Source of the DNA: Prorocentrum cordatum
Taxonomy: Eukaryota > Sar > Dinophyceae > Prorocentrales > Prorocentraceae
NCBI GenBank assembly: GCA_963575745.1
Contig: CAUYUJ010014344.1
Coordinates: 171,725-235,724, forward strand
Reading direction: 5' to 3'
DNA: 64,000 nucleotides
Shown here: positions 54,334 to 64,000 of the stretch, piece after piece
Position numbering within the stretch: the stretch's first letter is position 1
Layout of the letters: each line of letters starts with the position of its first letter
Made by a program: the position numbers and the translations under genes
The notes under the pieces: generated by a model
Told to the model about the DNA's origin: nothing
The model's input: only the letters and a program-made list of their open reading frames with translations
Database searches by the model: none

Positions 54334-55366
54334 ACGTACGAGAAGTCAGAGCAGCTAAACTGACAGTAGCAGTTCCCCCACCAGGACAGGCCCCAAACGA
54401 TGAGCTCCGAGAAGATCTGGCCCTCCAGGACCTCCAACCGTGGAATTGCCCTCTCAGGGATAGTCTAGGGGAGTGCGGACTCCTGTTCGCCAGCAAGAAG
54501 GCGCTGCGCAGCCATATCATTCGAAATCATCACGTACACAATTTAGCCGCTCTGTTGACGACTAACAACGGGTGCATCAATTGCTACCAGTGCTTCACTA
54601 GCCGAGGGACCGCTTGGAAACATACGGCGAGGAGTATGATTACAGGAAGCTGCAATTCAGATAGGACACGAAATCAATGCCAGCCGACAAAACCGAGCAC
54701 GACATGCCCTCTCTGCAGCCATCTCTTCTTAGACAAGGGCACGTTCTACTCCCACCTATGTGGTCATTTACTTAGACAGCTACTCCGACCGCGAGCACGG
54801 AATGGCGCTCGCCGACCAGCGCCCAGCAGGGGCGCCCGCGGCGACGGCAGGAAGGCCACCGAGCCCCGACCGCAGCCGCCAGCCGAGACGCCTCGTAGGA
54901 GGAGCAGCTCAAGAAGGAGGACCAGGAGGAACATCGGAGGCGCCCAACCAGCAGGCAGTCGACATCACCGCGCGCCCCACCCAGACGCTGACGCGCGAGC
55001 AGGCCGAGCTGGGAAGCCACCACATCGACGATCGGACAGAGGTGGTGAACTACATGGACCGCACCCTTTAGCCAGACGCGGAGCACGACCACTGGGACCA
55101 TTGGGAGAATTTAGTACCAGGACACCATCTCGAATGGCAACGCGGAGACGGTGAACGACGGCATCCCGATCACCAGGGTGCGCAAGGGCAAGGAGGGCGG
55201 AGTGAACGAGAAGTGCAGCAATATCCAGTCCCAGGTGAAGCTGACGAACCCGCAACTGGAGCCCCCCCTCGCGCGGGTGCCACGCAAAGAAGGAACGGTG
55301 CGCAACATCGGATCGGCGCCGAGGGGAGTGCTGGAGAGGGAGACGAAGCGCCTGATCAACGGCTGA
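54294..55366 (+). pseudogene. C-terminal zinc-finger and tail region of element 2
   Basis: In the frame from 54294, residues 52-79 (C-x8-C ... H-x4-H), 94-110 (GCINCYQCFTSRGTAWKH) and 138-158 (CPLCSHLFLDKGTFYSHLCG then H) form three C2H2-like fingers, probably for nucleic-acid binding. After about 54775 coding seems to move to the frame of 54760 (MALADQRPAGAPAATAG; LTREQAELGSHHIDD). It then moves to the frame ending TGA at 55364-55366 (ITRVRKGKEGGVNEKCSNIQ; ARVPRKEGTVRNIGSAP). Each change implies a small indel. TAG codons occur at 55069 and near 55111. Confidence 0.55.
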
Positions 55367-55370
55367 GAAC

Positions 55371-55843
55371 CGCGCAGCTCTGTCCAGTGCCTACCAGCGC
55401 AAAGCACAGGCGATCCCGAAGGCGTTCAGAGGCAGCGAGCGTTTTAGAATGTTGGTTAGGGAAGGTCTCCTCCCCCCTCCTCCTCCGACGTCTGAGGCTC
55501 CCGGCCTTTTCCGACTCCGAGGCCAGAGTTTCCCAGAGTATGTTGTTGCGCACCGATCTCCCCCCCCCCCCCCCGAACCGAAGCGAAAGGGTAGGGGCAG
55601 AGGAGGCCGGGGCAGGGGGGTAGAGGGGCAAGCGAGAGGGAATTCGTAAATGCGGGTGCTACCCTGCCCTCGGACCCCTGCGTGGGGCAGGTCGGTGCAG
55701 GTAGGGCCCGAGCGTCTCAGCTGACGCCAGCGACCCCCTTTCGGCAAAGTGATCTCAGCTAGGCCACCAGATTTTGCAATGCCACGCAAGCCCGAGGGAG
55801 CGTAGCACCGAACTGGCCCGAGAGCTCGATCGATCGATCCTCT
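55371..55843. other. Spacer between elements 2 and 3
   Basis: About 470 bp with a C run (55559-55573), no gene, and GATCGATCGATCC with CTCTT immediately before the SL-like sequence. Confidence 0.45.
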
Positions 55844-55865
55844 TCGGTAGCCATTCTGGCTCAAG
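55844..55865 (+). other. Relict spliced leader (20/22) at the 5' end of LINE-like element 3
   Basis: TCGGTAGCCATTCTGGCTCA, AG differs from the dinoflagellate SL at two positions (third base C to G, thirteenth T to C). It is followed by GCTACACGG, not GT, so it is not an SL-RNA gene. Element 3 coding follows on the same strand. Confidence 0.82.
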
Positions 55866-56049
55866 GCTACACGGAGAACGCTAAAGTGATACAGCTGACT
55901 CCGATTAGCTCTGGGAAACTTCCGTCCTCATTCTCGAGCGGCGGGGCCAGGGGTTCGAGACCTCACCAGCTCTCGGGCCCCCCGGGCTCTTACACGCGCC
56001 TGCCACTACCAGAGGGCTAGCAGGCGGCCCGGATATTTCTCACCTATCA

Positions 56050-57413
56050 GTGCATGCGATGGAGTCTGCTGCTGGTCGTGGCGTAGGCGGCGGCGGCAGA
56101 GACCCCTCATCGGATCGGAGATCCAGCTCGCCCGGGGCACGGGGCACATCTCGCAGCAACCCCCGCGAACGACGCAAGGACCGCCGGCGCGACCGACGCG
56201 ATCGATCTGATCGAGCAGCAGACGTTGCTGACGAACTCCGCCGCCGACCTGCCCACGAAGCCCATCCGCGCTCATCCGCGCCACGGGCGACGGCAACAGC
56301 CACCTCAGCAAGGTCAACCTCAGCACTTCTTCATGGGAGACGCTCCACTGCAGGAACTGCCACAGCCACCTCCTGACGCCTGGGCTGAAGCTGCAAGAAC
56401 TGCTGGACTACCCTCTCCAGCTGCTGGCGCCCCCGGTGGATGGGCCCCCTCCAAGCTCGAGAGGTACGCCAAATCCTGGCGGAAATGGTGGCACCGCAAG
56501 CGAGACCTTGGAGCAGCGTCTCTCACGGGTCATCGGCGCCCAGTTCAACAGCATCCAGCACGACATGCAGCAGCACATCACGGCCTCGATGTCCGCCGCG
56601 ATGGCCCACGCGCAGCAGGAGCTCGTCTCGTCCATGCAGATTCAGCTGGCTCCGACGGTTGCGCGACTCACGGCCGCGCAGGCCGACGCCAGGCGCCAGC
56701 AGGACCGCACCGAAGCCCTCGAAGCACAACATCAGCAATTACGGCGCCAGGTCTAGCAGATGCAGCAGTCCTTGTCCATCGCCGAGGCGGCCAGCAGCTC
56801 GGAAGCCATCGACGTGGCCAGGCTCGCGACTTGGGACAGGCCGACCAACCCGCAGCTCTTCAGCGTCAATGGAAGGTCTCCCAGACTGGTTCGATCTTGC
56901 CCATGTTCGCAATGATACTGTTCAGATCATCGGCCCTGACGCCCCAGGCAAGAAGTTTGCCCTTCACTGCCCAGGTGCTGAAGCAGGAGTCCTTCGTGCT
57001 CAGGCTCTCACTCGCGCTCTCCGTGATTCCATGGTCAGTGCCGCAAGTTCTCGGCTGAGGGAGTGGACGGACACGAAACTCATATATATATATATATACA
57101 TATATATACATCGGTGCTGGTCGACATCCGAAGCAGATCCGGAAAGAAGTACAAACCAAATATCTCAAAGAGATATTACAGCGCATGGCCCCAAATTGCG
57201 AATGGTGGGCTAAACGACAGTTGGGCTTGGTCTATGGTGCAGGTGCCGCCGTGGTGGAGGTCATTCCTGGAGCTGCTCCGAACGATCCCACAAAGCTCGC
57301 TTGGAATCCGCAGCCCACCGCCACCTGCAACATCGACAAAGACGCCGCATTGCAAGCATTCCGCAATATGTTCCGGGAGGTGGACACCTCCACGTGGTCA
57401 TGTTCCTGATGAC
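56050..57413 (+). pseudogene. ORF1-like coiled-coil and RNA-binding region of element 3
   Basis: Three frames share the coding. 56225-56430 reads GDAPLQELPQPPPDAWAEAA. 56436-56860 reads ETLEQRLSRVIGAQFNSIQH, LVSSMQIQLAPTVARLTAAQ and RTEALEAQHQQLRRQV, then TAG 56754, then QMQQSLSIAEAASSSEAID: a predicted coiled coil with heptad-like Leu/Gln spacing. 56870-57075 reads LPDWFDLAHVRNDTVQIIGP. 57140-57410 reads LKEILQRMAPNCEWWAKRQL and LGLVYGAGAAVVEVIPGAAP. A (TA)n run at 57083-57111 splits the last part. ORF1 proteins of non-LTR elements package RNA; that role is inferred from position and coiled coil only. Confidence 0.6.
57083..57111 (+). repeat. TA microsatellite inside element 3
   Basis: ATATATATATATATACATAT and following TATACATC interrupt the ORF1-like coding region and add a Tyr/Ile run. 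Confidence 0.9.
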
Positions 57414-57485
57414 CGCTGGCGTTCATGGGAACTTGAGCCTGGGGGGCAGCAGGTTCAAATCGTAACATGGGACGCCTCAGCCTGA

Positions 57486-58571
57486 CTCTGCCGTGGTGCT
57501 GCCCGTCGAAGAAAGAAGGTATCCAAATTGATCGCCCACATGAAGCATCGTGCCATCATTTGTCTCCAAGAGGTGCATGGGGCGCACGAGACGCTCACCA
57601 ACTACATCCACCAGTACCCGTACGAGTACCAGATCTTCACCACCATGGGCGAGACGCCTGGAGTCGGCGGCGTGGCGATTCTAGTGCCCGGGCATTCTCT
57701 TCAACAGCTGGCTCTCCACCCGGTTGAACACCACCCTGTGTTCGACCACCAGGTTCTGGCACAGGGCCACTGCGTCTCGATATTCAACCCAAAGTGGCAG
57801 AGCAGCGTGCGCATTATGAACATCCACAACCACGAACTCGACCACAACCAGCGCAGTCGAATTCGTACCTGTTGGAATGGCAACGCAGCGTGGGCCAGGG
57901 GCGATGAGCTCAAGCGACTGGCAGTCGCGATTGGGGACTTCAACGTTTCCGACCAGCCGGGCGACTCGCTCCTCTTCCCTGAGGCCCGGCAGGCCCGTCT
58001 TTCTCAGGCCGGGCTTGGCGAATGCCACGAGGCGTTTTGGCGAGCTTCGCTTGCAGGGCAGATGACGGAGATTGCGACCGATCTCCCCGCCCACTTTTCC
58101 CGCTCCTCCTCCTCGCTTTCTACGATTGACCGCGCCTTCGTCTCCCTCTCCTCCCACTTCCTCCTCGAGACCGAGGCGACCCTTGACCTGCTGCAGGACG
58201 CCCCGAAGCTTTCCGACTTGCATCATCTTAGCGATCACGTGATCCCCTCGCTCACTTTGAAGCCGCGCGGCGGCGCCCCGAAAGACCAGCAGGGCATCCC
58301 GCGGTTTATATTTCAGCATCCCAGGTTTTGCGAGGTGCTTAAACATTGCTTGGCTGGCTTCGATCTTGACTCCCTCTCTCCCCCCGCTGCCTGGTCCTCC
58401 TTCCAGGATAAAATGATAGTGGCCGCCGCAGTTGTCCGTCGCGAGGTCCAGCGCTTCCCAGACGGGGTAGGGCCACGCCATCGAGGCAAGGTGCACGGCA
58501 CTCCGTTCAATCGCACGTGTTATTTGGCGACAGGACCTCCAAGCCGCTACCAGGATCCAGGCAGACTCTGA
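57486..58571 (+). CDS. Endonuclease domain of element 3 (EEP family)
   Basis: The frame continues from QIVTWDASA through a TGA (57483-57485) into LCRGAARRRKKVSKLIAHMK. The usable ATG is 57540 (MKHRAIICLQEVHGAHE), with the family Glu in LQE. Further motifs are AIGDFNVSD (about 57928), STIDRAFVS (about 58117) and LSDHVIPSLTL (about 58225), all expected for an apurinic-like endonuclease of a non-LTR element. The N-terminal Asn/Trp motif corresponds to VTWDASA before the TGA. After residue about 300 similarity to the family fades and the frame ends TGA 58569-58571; coding then seems to move to another frame before RT. Confidence 0.78.
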   Translation, partial: LCRGAARRRKKVSKLIAHMKHRAIICLQEVHGAHETLTNYIHQYPYEYQIFTTMGETPGVGGVAILVPGHSLQQLALHPVEHHPVFDHQVLAQGHCVSIFNPKWQSSVRIMNIHNHELDHNQRSRIRTCWNGNAAWARGDELKRLAVAIGDFNVSDQPGDSLLFPEARQARLSQAGLGECHEAFWRASLAGQMTEIATDLPAHFSRSSSSLSTIDRAFVSLSSHFLLETEATLDLLQDAPKLSDLHHLSDHVIPSLTLKPRGGAPKDQQGIPRFIFQHPRFCEVLKHCLAGFDLDSLSPPAAWSSFQDKMIVAAAVVRREVQRFPDGVGPRHRGKVHGTPFNRTCYLATGPPSRYQDPGRL

Positions 58572-58772
58572 GTATGGTAGGCGGTTTCTCCTGTTGGGAA
58601 GCCCTCGAGCTTCGCTCCAGGACGAGGATGGTTTTTAGAGTGAGGCCGTCGCCCAGAATACTGCTCGCCTCCACCGGCTCCAGGAACAGGCCGCGGCTAG
58701 GGCCCGGACCAATCTTGGAGAAATTCAGCATTGGGGGAAAGTCCCGGAGATTTCCAGTAGGAGAGCGTTGCT

Positions 58773-60479
58773 TTGGCGGCCTCGTCAGCGACGTCTTCTT
58801 CTTCGAGGCATTCAGATCTCTTAGACAGGCCACCAAAGCGACGTAGTCAGGGAGCCAGGTCCGATAGCGGGCGCTCTCAAGAAGCACCGGCAACCCGTTT
58901 TTTCGGAGCAGCCCAGACCGCGCAAGAGATCGAATATTTTCTTGACGAGCACATGCCTGACATTCGTGCCTATGAGTTTCACGTTCCCACCTCTGCTGAC
59001 ATGGCCAGGTGTTTGAATCGGCCGCGTGACTCTGCGCCTGGCCCGGACCGACTCACATATGCAGCGTGGAAGAGCCATCCCAGATGTCTCGCTGTACTCT
59101 GCCGCCTCTTCCTCTACCTCGTGGGCGGCGACCCCGCCCCTCCCGGCCTCAACCGCAGTCTCTTTGCATGTATCCCGAAAGGGGGGGGGACCAGGGATGT
59201 CACAGACTGCGCCCGAGCTCCAGGTGTCCTCAGACCTCTGACCCTCAAGAATTCGACAGCAAGCTCCTCGCGTCTGCGCTGAATCACCAGTTGCAGCATT
59301 GCGTAGCGGGCCGGACCCACGTGGTCCAACAGGGATTTGTCAAAGGACGCAATCTAGCTTATAATGTGATTCGAATGGGCACGGCTGCTCGCCGTGCTAG
59401 CGTAGTCAACGCCGACACCGATCCGCTCTTTTTAAGCTTCGATCTCAATGAGCCAAACCTGGCTCCGACTTGTGCTGGAGAGGTGCCGCCTACCCCAGAG
59501 CTTCTCGTGGGCGATCGCTGCTCTGGCAGCCGACTCGCTGGCGCATATGTTGGTTGGATCTGTGGTCGTGCCCATGTTTTTGATCACTGCAGGCGTTCCC
59601 GCGTTCCCCAGGGGTGCCCCCTCTCTGGCTCCCTCTGGGCCCTCGGGTTTGACCCCTTCCTCCGTCTCCTCGCCCTCCCCTTCCCCTCCAGAGAGCAAGC
59701 CGCCCTGGGGGCGTGTGCCGACGATGCGGGAGTTGTGCTCAATCAGATATCGATGTTGCCACTGTTGCACGCGACCTTTCAGTTCGCTCAACGTCTCGCC
59801 GGGCTAGCCCTTCAGCTGGCGAAGTGCGTTGCCGTGCCGCTTGCCGTCGCCTGCACAGCAGTTGGTGCCGGAGTGGGCGGGCTTCCACATCGCGAGTTGG
59901 GCCAAATATTTAGGGGCCCTCACCGGCCCTGGGGCCGACATCCGCGAGCAGTGGAAGGAGGCTGGCCAAGAGTGGTGGGCGCGGTCACGAGCGATTGCCT
60001 TGACTCGAGCCCCGAGCGAGGCTGCCATGCGCCTGTATGGGTGCACGTGCTTACCAGTCTTAGGTTATATCTCGCAGTTTTTCCCGCTTTGCCAGGAAGT
60101 CACACGCAGGGAATATTTTGCCCTCCACAAGCTCCTCCATCTTCCACCCAGCTCTTTCTCTCTGCACGATTTCTTTGGGTTGAGAAGCTGGCTCCGCCCC
60201 TCCACCCCTACCGGCGTGCAGGTGTATGCATTGGGATGCGCATGGCGTGCGTCCACGCACGCTCTGACTAATTGGGCAGGGGACTTTGAGTGGTGGTGGG
60301 GCGGGTCGGACGCGCACGGCTTTCACATGAGAGTGCGGCAAGGTCTCCTCTCAGCGGACTGCTGGGCCGAAGGTTCAGGAATCCTGCAGCACAATAGAAA
60401 GTTCGTCCGCGGCTGCCGCGGCCTCCCTGTTCCTGCGAGTCGCATAAGAGGCGATCGCTGCAGCCAGCCCCAGAGCTGA
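58773..60479 (+). pseudogene. Reverse transcriptase of element 3
   Basis: RT motifs occur in three frames. 58773-59250 reads APGPDRLTYAAW and NRSLFACIPKG. 59250-59830 reads QQGFVKGRN (about 59326), LSFDLNEPN (motif A, about 59430), RVPQGCPLSGSLW (motif B, about 59600) and ACADDAGV (motif C, about 59712). 59829-60479 reads IASWAKYLGALTGPGADIRE and MRLYGCTCLPVLGYISQFFP (thumb/connection). Frame changes lie at about 59240 and 59830. Catalytic Asp residues are present. The frame runs through TGA 60477-60479 into the C-terminal domain. Confidence 0.75.
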
Positions 60480-61100
60480 AGGCACCCGGATGGAAAAAGA
60501 GGCGGGGCGTCTTCGTCAGCGTCGTGGGAGCAGGGTGCCTTCATCACTAAACTAACTAGTCGAATGCACCCGGATCGTTTCCACGAGCTTCTGTCCAGAA
60601 GACTCCGCACATGGTTCCCAAATTTGGACCCCCTGCCCGAGGGCGAGATCAAAGCCAGGTGGCTATGTCTCCGGCAGGTTTTGGCAAGATCGCAACCCAG
60701 TAAAGTTTGGTATCATCTTAAGACTCTGGCTGGAGGGTGGATCACCAGCCACAGAGTCAAGATCCCCACCCCTTTACAGTGCCGATTTGGCTGCCCCGAC
60801 TGCCCCGACTCGTTCCTCCACTACCTCTCCTGCCCCCGCCTGCTACACCTCATCGCGCTGCCCCGTCTGCATATCCCGACTGCTCCTCCGCTCCCTTGGC
60901 TCGGCTTGGGATCCGATGAGGAATGCCAAGACACCGATCTCACGGTGGCCCTTGCACATGACTTAGTGAGTCTCGCTTACAGCATATTCCATGGACTTCG
61001 TGCCGAGCTAGCTGACGCCCCGCAGCCGCTCGGCAGCTACGCGCAACACCTTTCAATCCGCCATGCGGCGCTCACGAGGCAGCAACCCAGGGCTCGCCTA
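60480..61100 (+). CDS. C-terminal Cys/His domain of element 3
   Basis: ATG 60564 opens MHPDRFHELLSRRLRTWFPN. The frame is continuous with RT through the TGA at 60477. CRFGCPDCPDSFLHYLSCP (about 60780-60837) is the Cys-rich HYL-C motif often found at the C-terminus of non-LTR element polyproteins; it probably binds zinc. The frame runs on to 61457 through the Pro-coding C/CT tract and the SL-like sequence into element 4, which is a chance fusion. The element end is put at about 61100-61140. Confidence 0.65.
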
Positions 61101-61145
61101 TGGACGTTCGCTCCTCCTCCCCCCCCCCCCCTCCCCCCCTCCTCC

Positions 61146-61167
61146 TCCGTGGCCAGTTTGGCTCAAG
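61146..61167 (+). other. Relict spliced leader (20/22) at the 5' end of LINE-like element 4
   Basis: TCCGTGGCCAGTTTGGCTCA, AG differs from the dinoflagellate SL at two positions (A to G at 6, T to G at 11). A CCTCCTCCT tract stands directly before it and ATGTTTTGTTCC directly after it. Confidence 0.83.
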
Positions 61168-61289
61168 ATGTTTTGTTCCACGGGGGAACACGAGGAACGC
61201 GATGTTCTGTTCCAGTGCCAGGGCTGCTCAGCCCGACAGTTTTGACGAAGGGTGGCCCGCCCCGCTCTCTCGAGTCTGCGAGTTTTTCG

Positions 61290-62640
61290 CCATGGCACCG
61301 AAGGCTCAGCCAGGCTTCGTCATCTGGAACTTCCGCAACAACACACACTGCTGGACGCGCGGCCAATCCCTCGAGCTCATGCCTGCCAACCCGTCGGCAC
61401 GCAATGGTGCATGGGCGGGCAATGAGGCAGGGGGGCAGCGCCGAAGGCCAGCCCTGAGGCCAAGGCCGCAGCGGCGGGCGGAAGCCCCAAGGCCAAGGCC
61501 GCAGCGGCGGGCAGGGCCGCCGATGGCCGCCGCGGCTTTCCTGGTGCCCCCTGGTCGCCGGCTGGGTCTTCGGAGCTCGACAAGCTTCTTGCCATCCCCG
61601 ACCCGACCATCGCGGCCAAGCTTCGGGAGGCGGCTGCGGAGGCCCGTGACTTCGCCCCGCCGCCGCCTGCAGCAGCCCCGCGGACCCTGGAGCAGCAGCT
61701 GCAGTGGGCCACATATGGCCGCATCAACCTCCAGCGCCAGCTCGATGAGGCTGCCGACGCCCTGGTCGCGGCAGAGGAGCAGCTGGGCGAGTGCCGTGGC
61801 TGGCGCGACACCTGCGCTGCCAGCCTGGCGGAGGCCCAGGCAGAGGAGGCCAAGCTCCTGCGCAGTCGGGCCCAGGCCTCTGGCATCACGCCGCCGACTC
61901 CTGATGACTCGAAGTCGGCCACCTTCACCTTCGACGCGGAGTCGCTCGAGAACTTCAGCGAGCTTGGGGAGGAAGCCGAGACCAACCTCCGCCAGATGTT
62001 CGAGGAGGGAGGGCCACGCTGGAGGCCCAGGCGGTTTTCGAGCGCAACTGCCAGGAGCAGCTGCAGCGGCTCAAGAAGGACATCGAGACGGCCGCTGCCA
62101 GCAAGCGCCGCAAGCGGGAGTGGCCCCAGCCAGAGGAGCCTGCTGGGGTACCCACTCAGGAGCCAGCGGAAGCAGCTGCGGCCGAGCAGCAGGCGCCCCC
62201 ATCCCGCTCCCCCCTGCTGCGGCAGCGGCTGCCGCGGCCCCCTCCGCCGCGGCTGCGTTCACCAGCGGCTCCCGCGAGCACGCCGCGAAGGCAGCCGAGC
62301 ATGGAGCTGCGGCAGCCGAGGCAGCCCGCCAGCGGGCCACCGAGCAGAAGGTGGCCAGCGTGCCTGGTGCGCCTGCTGCTGCTGATGGGGCTGCTGGTCA
62401 GTTCGCAGGGTAGCGCCCCCCTGGCAGAGGGGTTGAGGGCGGCCCTCCTGGTCCGCTGCGTGAACACATGGCGAGGGAACCGAGGCCGCTCGGAAGGCAG
62501 CCCCCCCCCACGTGGCCCCATGCCTGCGCGGCCTCCGACGGGGGATTGGTCGAAGCCCGCCAGGCACGGGGGCAGCGTCGACCAGGAGGCCAGTGGCCCA
62601 GCTGAGGCAGACCCCACGACTGCGGAAGTGCAGAGTCTGG
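61290..62640 (+). pseudogene. ORF1-like region of element 4
   Basis: ATG 61291 (MAPKAQPGFVIWNFRNNTHC) opens the frame after the SL. From about 61435 the better frame reads PEAKAAAAGGSPKAKAAAAG, SSELDKLLAIPDPTIAAKLR, LEQQLQWATYGRINLQRQLD, EAADALVAAEEQLGECRGWR and later ESLENFSELGEEAETNLRQM. After a frame change at about 62010 it reads VFERNCQEQLQRLKKDIETA and KRRKREWPQPEEP (basic, nuclear-import-like). A long helical coiled coil is likely (62-65 kb part of an ORF1-type protein). It has no zinc knuckle that I can see. Confidence 0.6.
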
Positions 62641-62644
62641 TCCA

Positions 62645-62652
62645 GCACACAG

Positions 62653-62718
<66 letters not shown>
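62645..62718 (+). repeat. CA microsatellite inside element 4
   Basis: CACACAGAACACACACACAC continues as (CA)n to 62717. It lies between the ORF1-like and endonuclease regions. Confidence 0.95.
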
Positions 62719-62720
<2 letters not shown>

Positions 62721-62789
62721 ATTGCAGGCGTGGTGGCCATCAGCCTCGAGCAGCGCCTGCCCCACCTGGGGCCATTGGCGCTGCAGCAG

Positions 62790-63990
62790 GGCTCGCTGTA
62801 TGGCGACCTCCGCATCTGCACCTACAATGGCAACACTTGGAACTCGATTGCCAGTGTCCACGAGTGGATGCGCAGAAAAAGGGACCGAGCCGCACGTGGC
62901 ACTGGTCCAGGAGACGCGTTTTTCCTCCCAGACGGCCGAGGAGCAGGCCCACGGATGGGCCAACCGATGCGGCTTCCAGCTGGCATCCCAGAACGGGAGA
63001 GGCGGCCGCGGCTGTTTCATCTGGCGTCGGCATCGCCACCTCGAAGTTGTTGGGCTCTGCGCGGTTCGTCCGGCCTTGGGCTGGCCAACAGCGCGGGCCC
63101 CTCTCGCGCAGGATCTCGTTGGTCAAGGGCACCACCATAGCCATGATCTCGGTCTGCCTTGAGGACCCCGTGGGCCTGCAGGGGTCCTATCGCCAGCTGC
63201 TCGCCGACCTCCACGGGTGGCGCGCGCTCTTGGACGACCCCTTCGTGATAGGCGGCGACTAGAACATCGAGGCTTCGGAGCTTGTGGACTCTGGTTGGCC
63301 AGCTCTTATCGGAGGAGCGGTTCTGGCCCCAGGTTCAGCTGCGTGCCCTGACAACGAGTGCGACTACTTCGTCATCCCGATGGCGTAAGAGGCTACGGTT
63401 GGCATCGCGGCACATGCAGATACGCCGAACGGTCTTCATAAGGCGGTGTCCTTTGTGCTGCGAGGCTCCTGGGAGCGACCCGTGGCACAGACCCAGCGGG
63501 TGCCTCAGGCCTTTGCATTGGAGAGCGCGGCCGATGACACGGCCAGAGGCAGGCGCGACCAGTTGGTCGAGTCGCCGGCATGGCCCCCCTCCGACACTGG
63601 GCCTCATGGCCCCATCAAGGAGTGGTTCGCGCAAGCAGAGCTGGCTTTGCAGGCGCCCCCAGGCATGTCGGACGACGAGGCCCGCTTCCTCAATCAAGGG
63701 CAGGGCCAAGTGCGTCAGGACGGTCACCGCCCCGCTCGGGGCCAAGGTGCAAGCGGGCCGACTCGACAAGGCTTCGGCCATCACCCGGCGTTGGCTCTCC
63801 CTTCGTCACCCCGCCATGCGCAGGTGGGATCTGGGCCCGGGCGGCTCGCCGCGCGGCCACGAGACCCGACGGGGACGGCAGCTGCGAGAGGCGGTGCTCC
63901 GTCCTCGCGGCGAGTTCCAGCACCTGGGCATCACCATGTTCGGCGGCTCCATCTTCGACAGCTTCTGGGACGAAGTCGGCCTCTAGACGG
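62790..63990 (+). pseudogene. Endonuclease domain of element 4, frameshifted
   Basis: LRICTYNGNTWN (about 62808, Asn motif) is in one frame. VALVQETRF (about 62898, catalytic Glu) and ANRCGFQLASQNGRGG are in the next, after a run of five A at about 62875. VKGTTIAMISVCLEDP and PFVIGGD-TAG-NIEASELVDSGW (TAG 63260-63262) are in the third. The TAG sits in the conserved G-D-x-N motif, where Phe or Trp is usual. After ECDYFVIPMA a TAA (63386-63388) follows, then NGLHKAVSFVLRGSW carries the final His-like motif. Downstream sequence to the window end keeps a coding character (PPSDTGPHGPIKEWFAQAEL). Confidence 0.65.
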
Positions 63991-64000
63991 ACATGCGCCA

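Larger units (their letters stand above)
50861..55370 (+). mobile_element. LINE-like (non-LTR) element 2: endonuclease, RT, zinc fingers
   Basis: Plus-strand element beginning just after a CCT tract. Order: AP-type endonuclease (50956-52297), linker, RT (about 53000-54290) and three C2H2-like zinc fingers (about 54447-54770), then a tail rich in charged residues ending near 55366. In-frame TAG codons at 52298 and 53014 and a frame change near 54300 interrupt it. Architecture and motifs fit the non-LTR elements common in dinoflagellate genomes. Confidence 0.82.
55844..61140 (+). mobile_element. LINE-like element 3: ORF1-like, endonuclease, RT
   Basis: From the relict SL to a C/CT-rich end (61100-61145). 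Content: 5' segment of about 180 bp, Pro/Arg-rich and coiled-coil ORF1-like region (56050-56860), a region resembling an RNA-binding part (56860-57410), EEP endonuclease (57486-58571), RT (58773-60480) and a C-terminal Cys/His domain (60564-61100). In-frame stops (TAG 56754, TGA 57483, TGA 60477) and several frame changes make it a dead copy. 55866-56040 contains GGTTCGAGACC, similar to a tRNA B box, but no tRNA fold could be drawn. Confidence 0.82.
61146..64000 (+). mobile_element. LINE-like element 4, 5' part (runs off the window)
   Basis: Begins at the relict SL directly abutting the end of element 3. Contains an ORF1-like region and a decayed EEP endonuclease. RT would be to the right of the window. 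Same orientation as elements 2 and 3. Confidence 0.78.

Noticed and set aside
55925-55975. GGTTCGAGACC as a tRNA or SINE B box
   Set aside because: The T-stem pairs poorly and no cloverleaf can be drawn. It is kept only as a remark on element 3.

Overview
The window looks like nuclear DNA of a dinoflagellate. The strongest evidence is the 22-nt dinoflagellate spliced-leader (SL) sequence: an exact copy lies on the minus strand at 17229-17250, and two near copies (20/22) lie on the plus strand at 55844-55865 and 61146-61167. Supporting signs are GC-rich third codon positions, a GC-AG intron with AG|G borders (2502-2646), large decayed retroelement polyproteins, and abundant satellite and microsatellite DNA. 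Nothing supports a prokaryotic, plasmid or viral genome. The genus cannot be fixed from sequence alone; Prorocentrum, Polarella or a Symbiodiniaceae member would all fit.

Layout. 1-9.5 kb: three blocks of an about 90-bp satellite, separated by the C-terminal part of a PIF1-like helicase (1515-2921) and low-complexity DNA. The satellite blocks share a leader motif at one end and a trailer motif at the other. 9.5-22.8 kb: mostly non-coding DNA with minisatellites, an interrupted Ala/Pro-rich frame (14467-15018) and a possible four-exon minus-strand gene directly downstream of the exact SL (17250-15779). 22.9-25.3 kb: a fourth satellite block. 25.9-36.9 kb: one very large plus-strand retroelement: acidic N-terminus with poly-Tyr/poly-Asp, membrane segment, gag-like region, protease-like motif, DNA-methyltransferase-like domain, RT and RNase H. 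It is broken by frameshifts and in-frame stops and ends in a 152-bp tandem repeat. 36.9-50.8 kb: a dense series of simple, mini- and higher-order repeats (11/22 bp, CAGCCT with about 155-bp higher order, 73 bp) and a 55-bp near-perfect palindrome. 50.8-64 kb: three LINE-like elements head to tail on the plus strand, two of which begin at SL-like sequences that follow CT-rich tracts.

No intact cellular gene is confidently complete here. The recognisable proteins are mobile-element proteins (endonuclease, RT, RNase H, zinc fingers, coiled-coil ORF1-like proteins) and the truncated helicase. The region is best read as repeat-rich intergenic or intronic dinoflagellate DNA in which SL-tagged element copies have accumulated. 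Most long open frames inside the satellites are artefacts of a 90-bp (30-codon) stop-free period.
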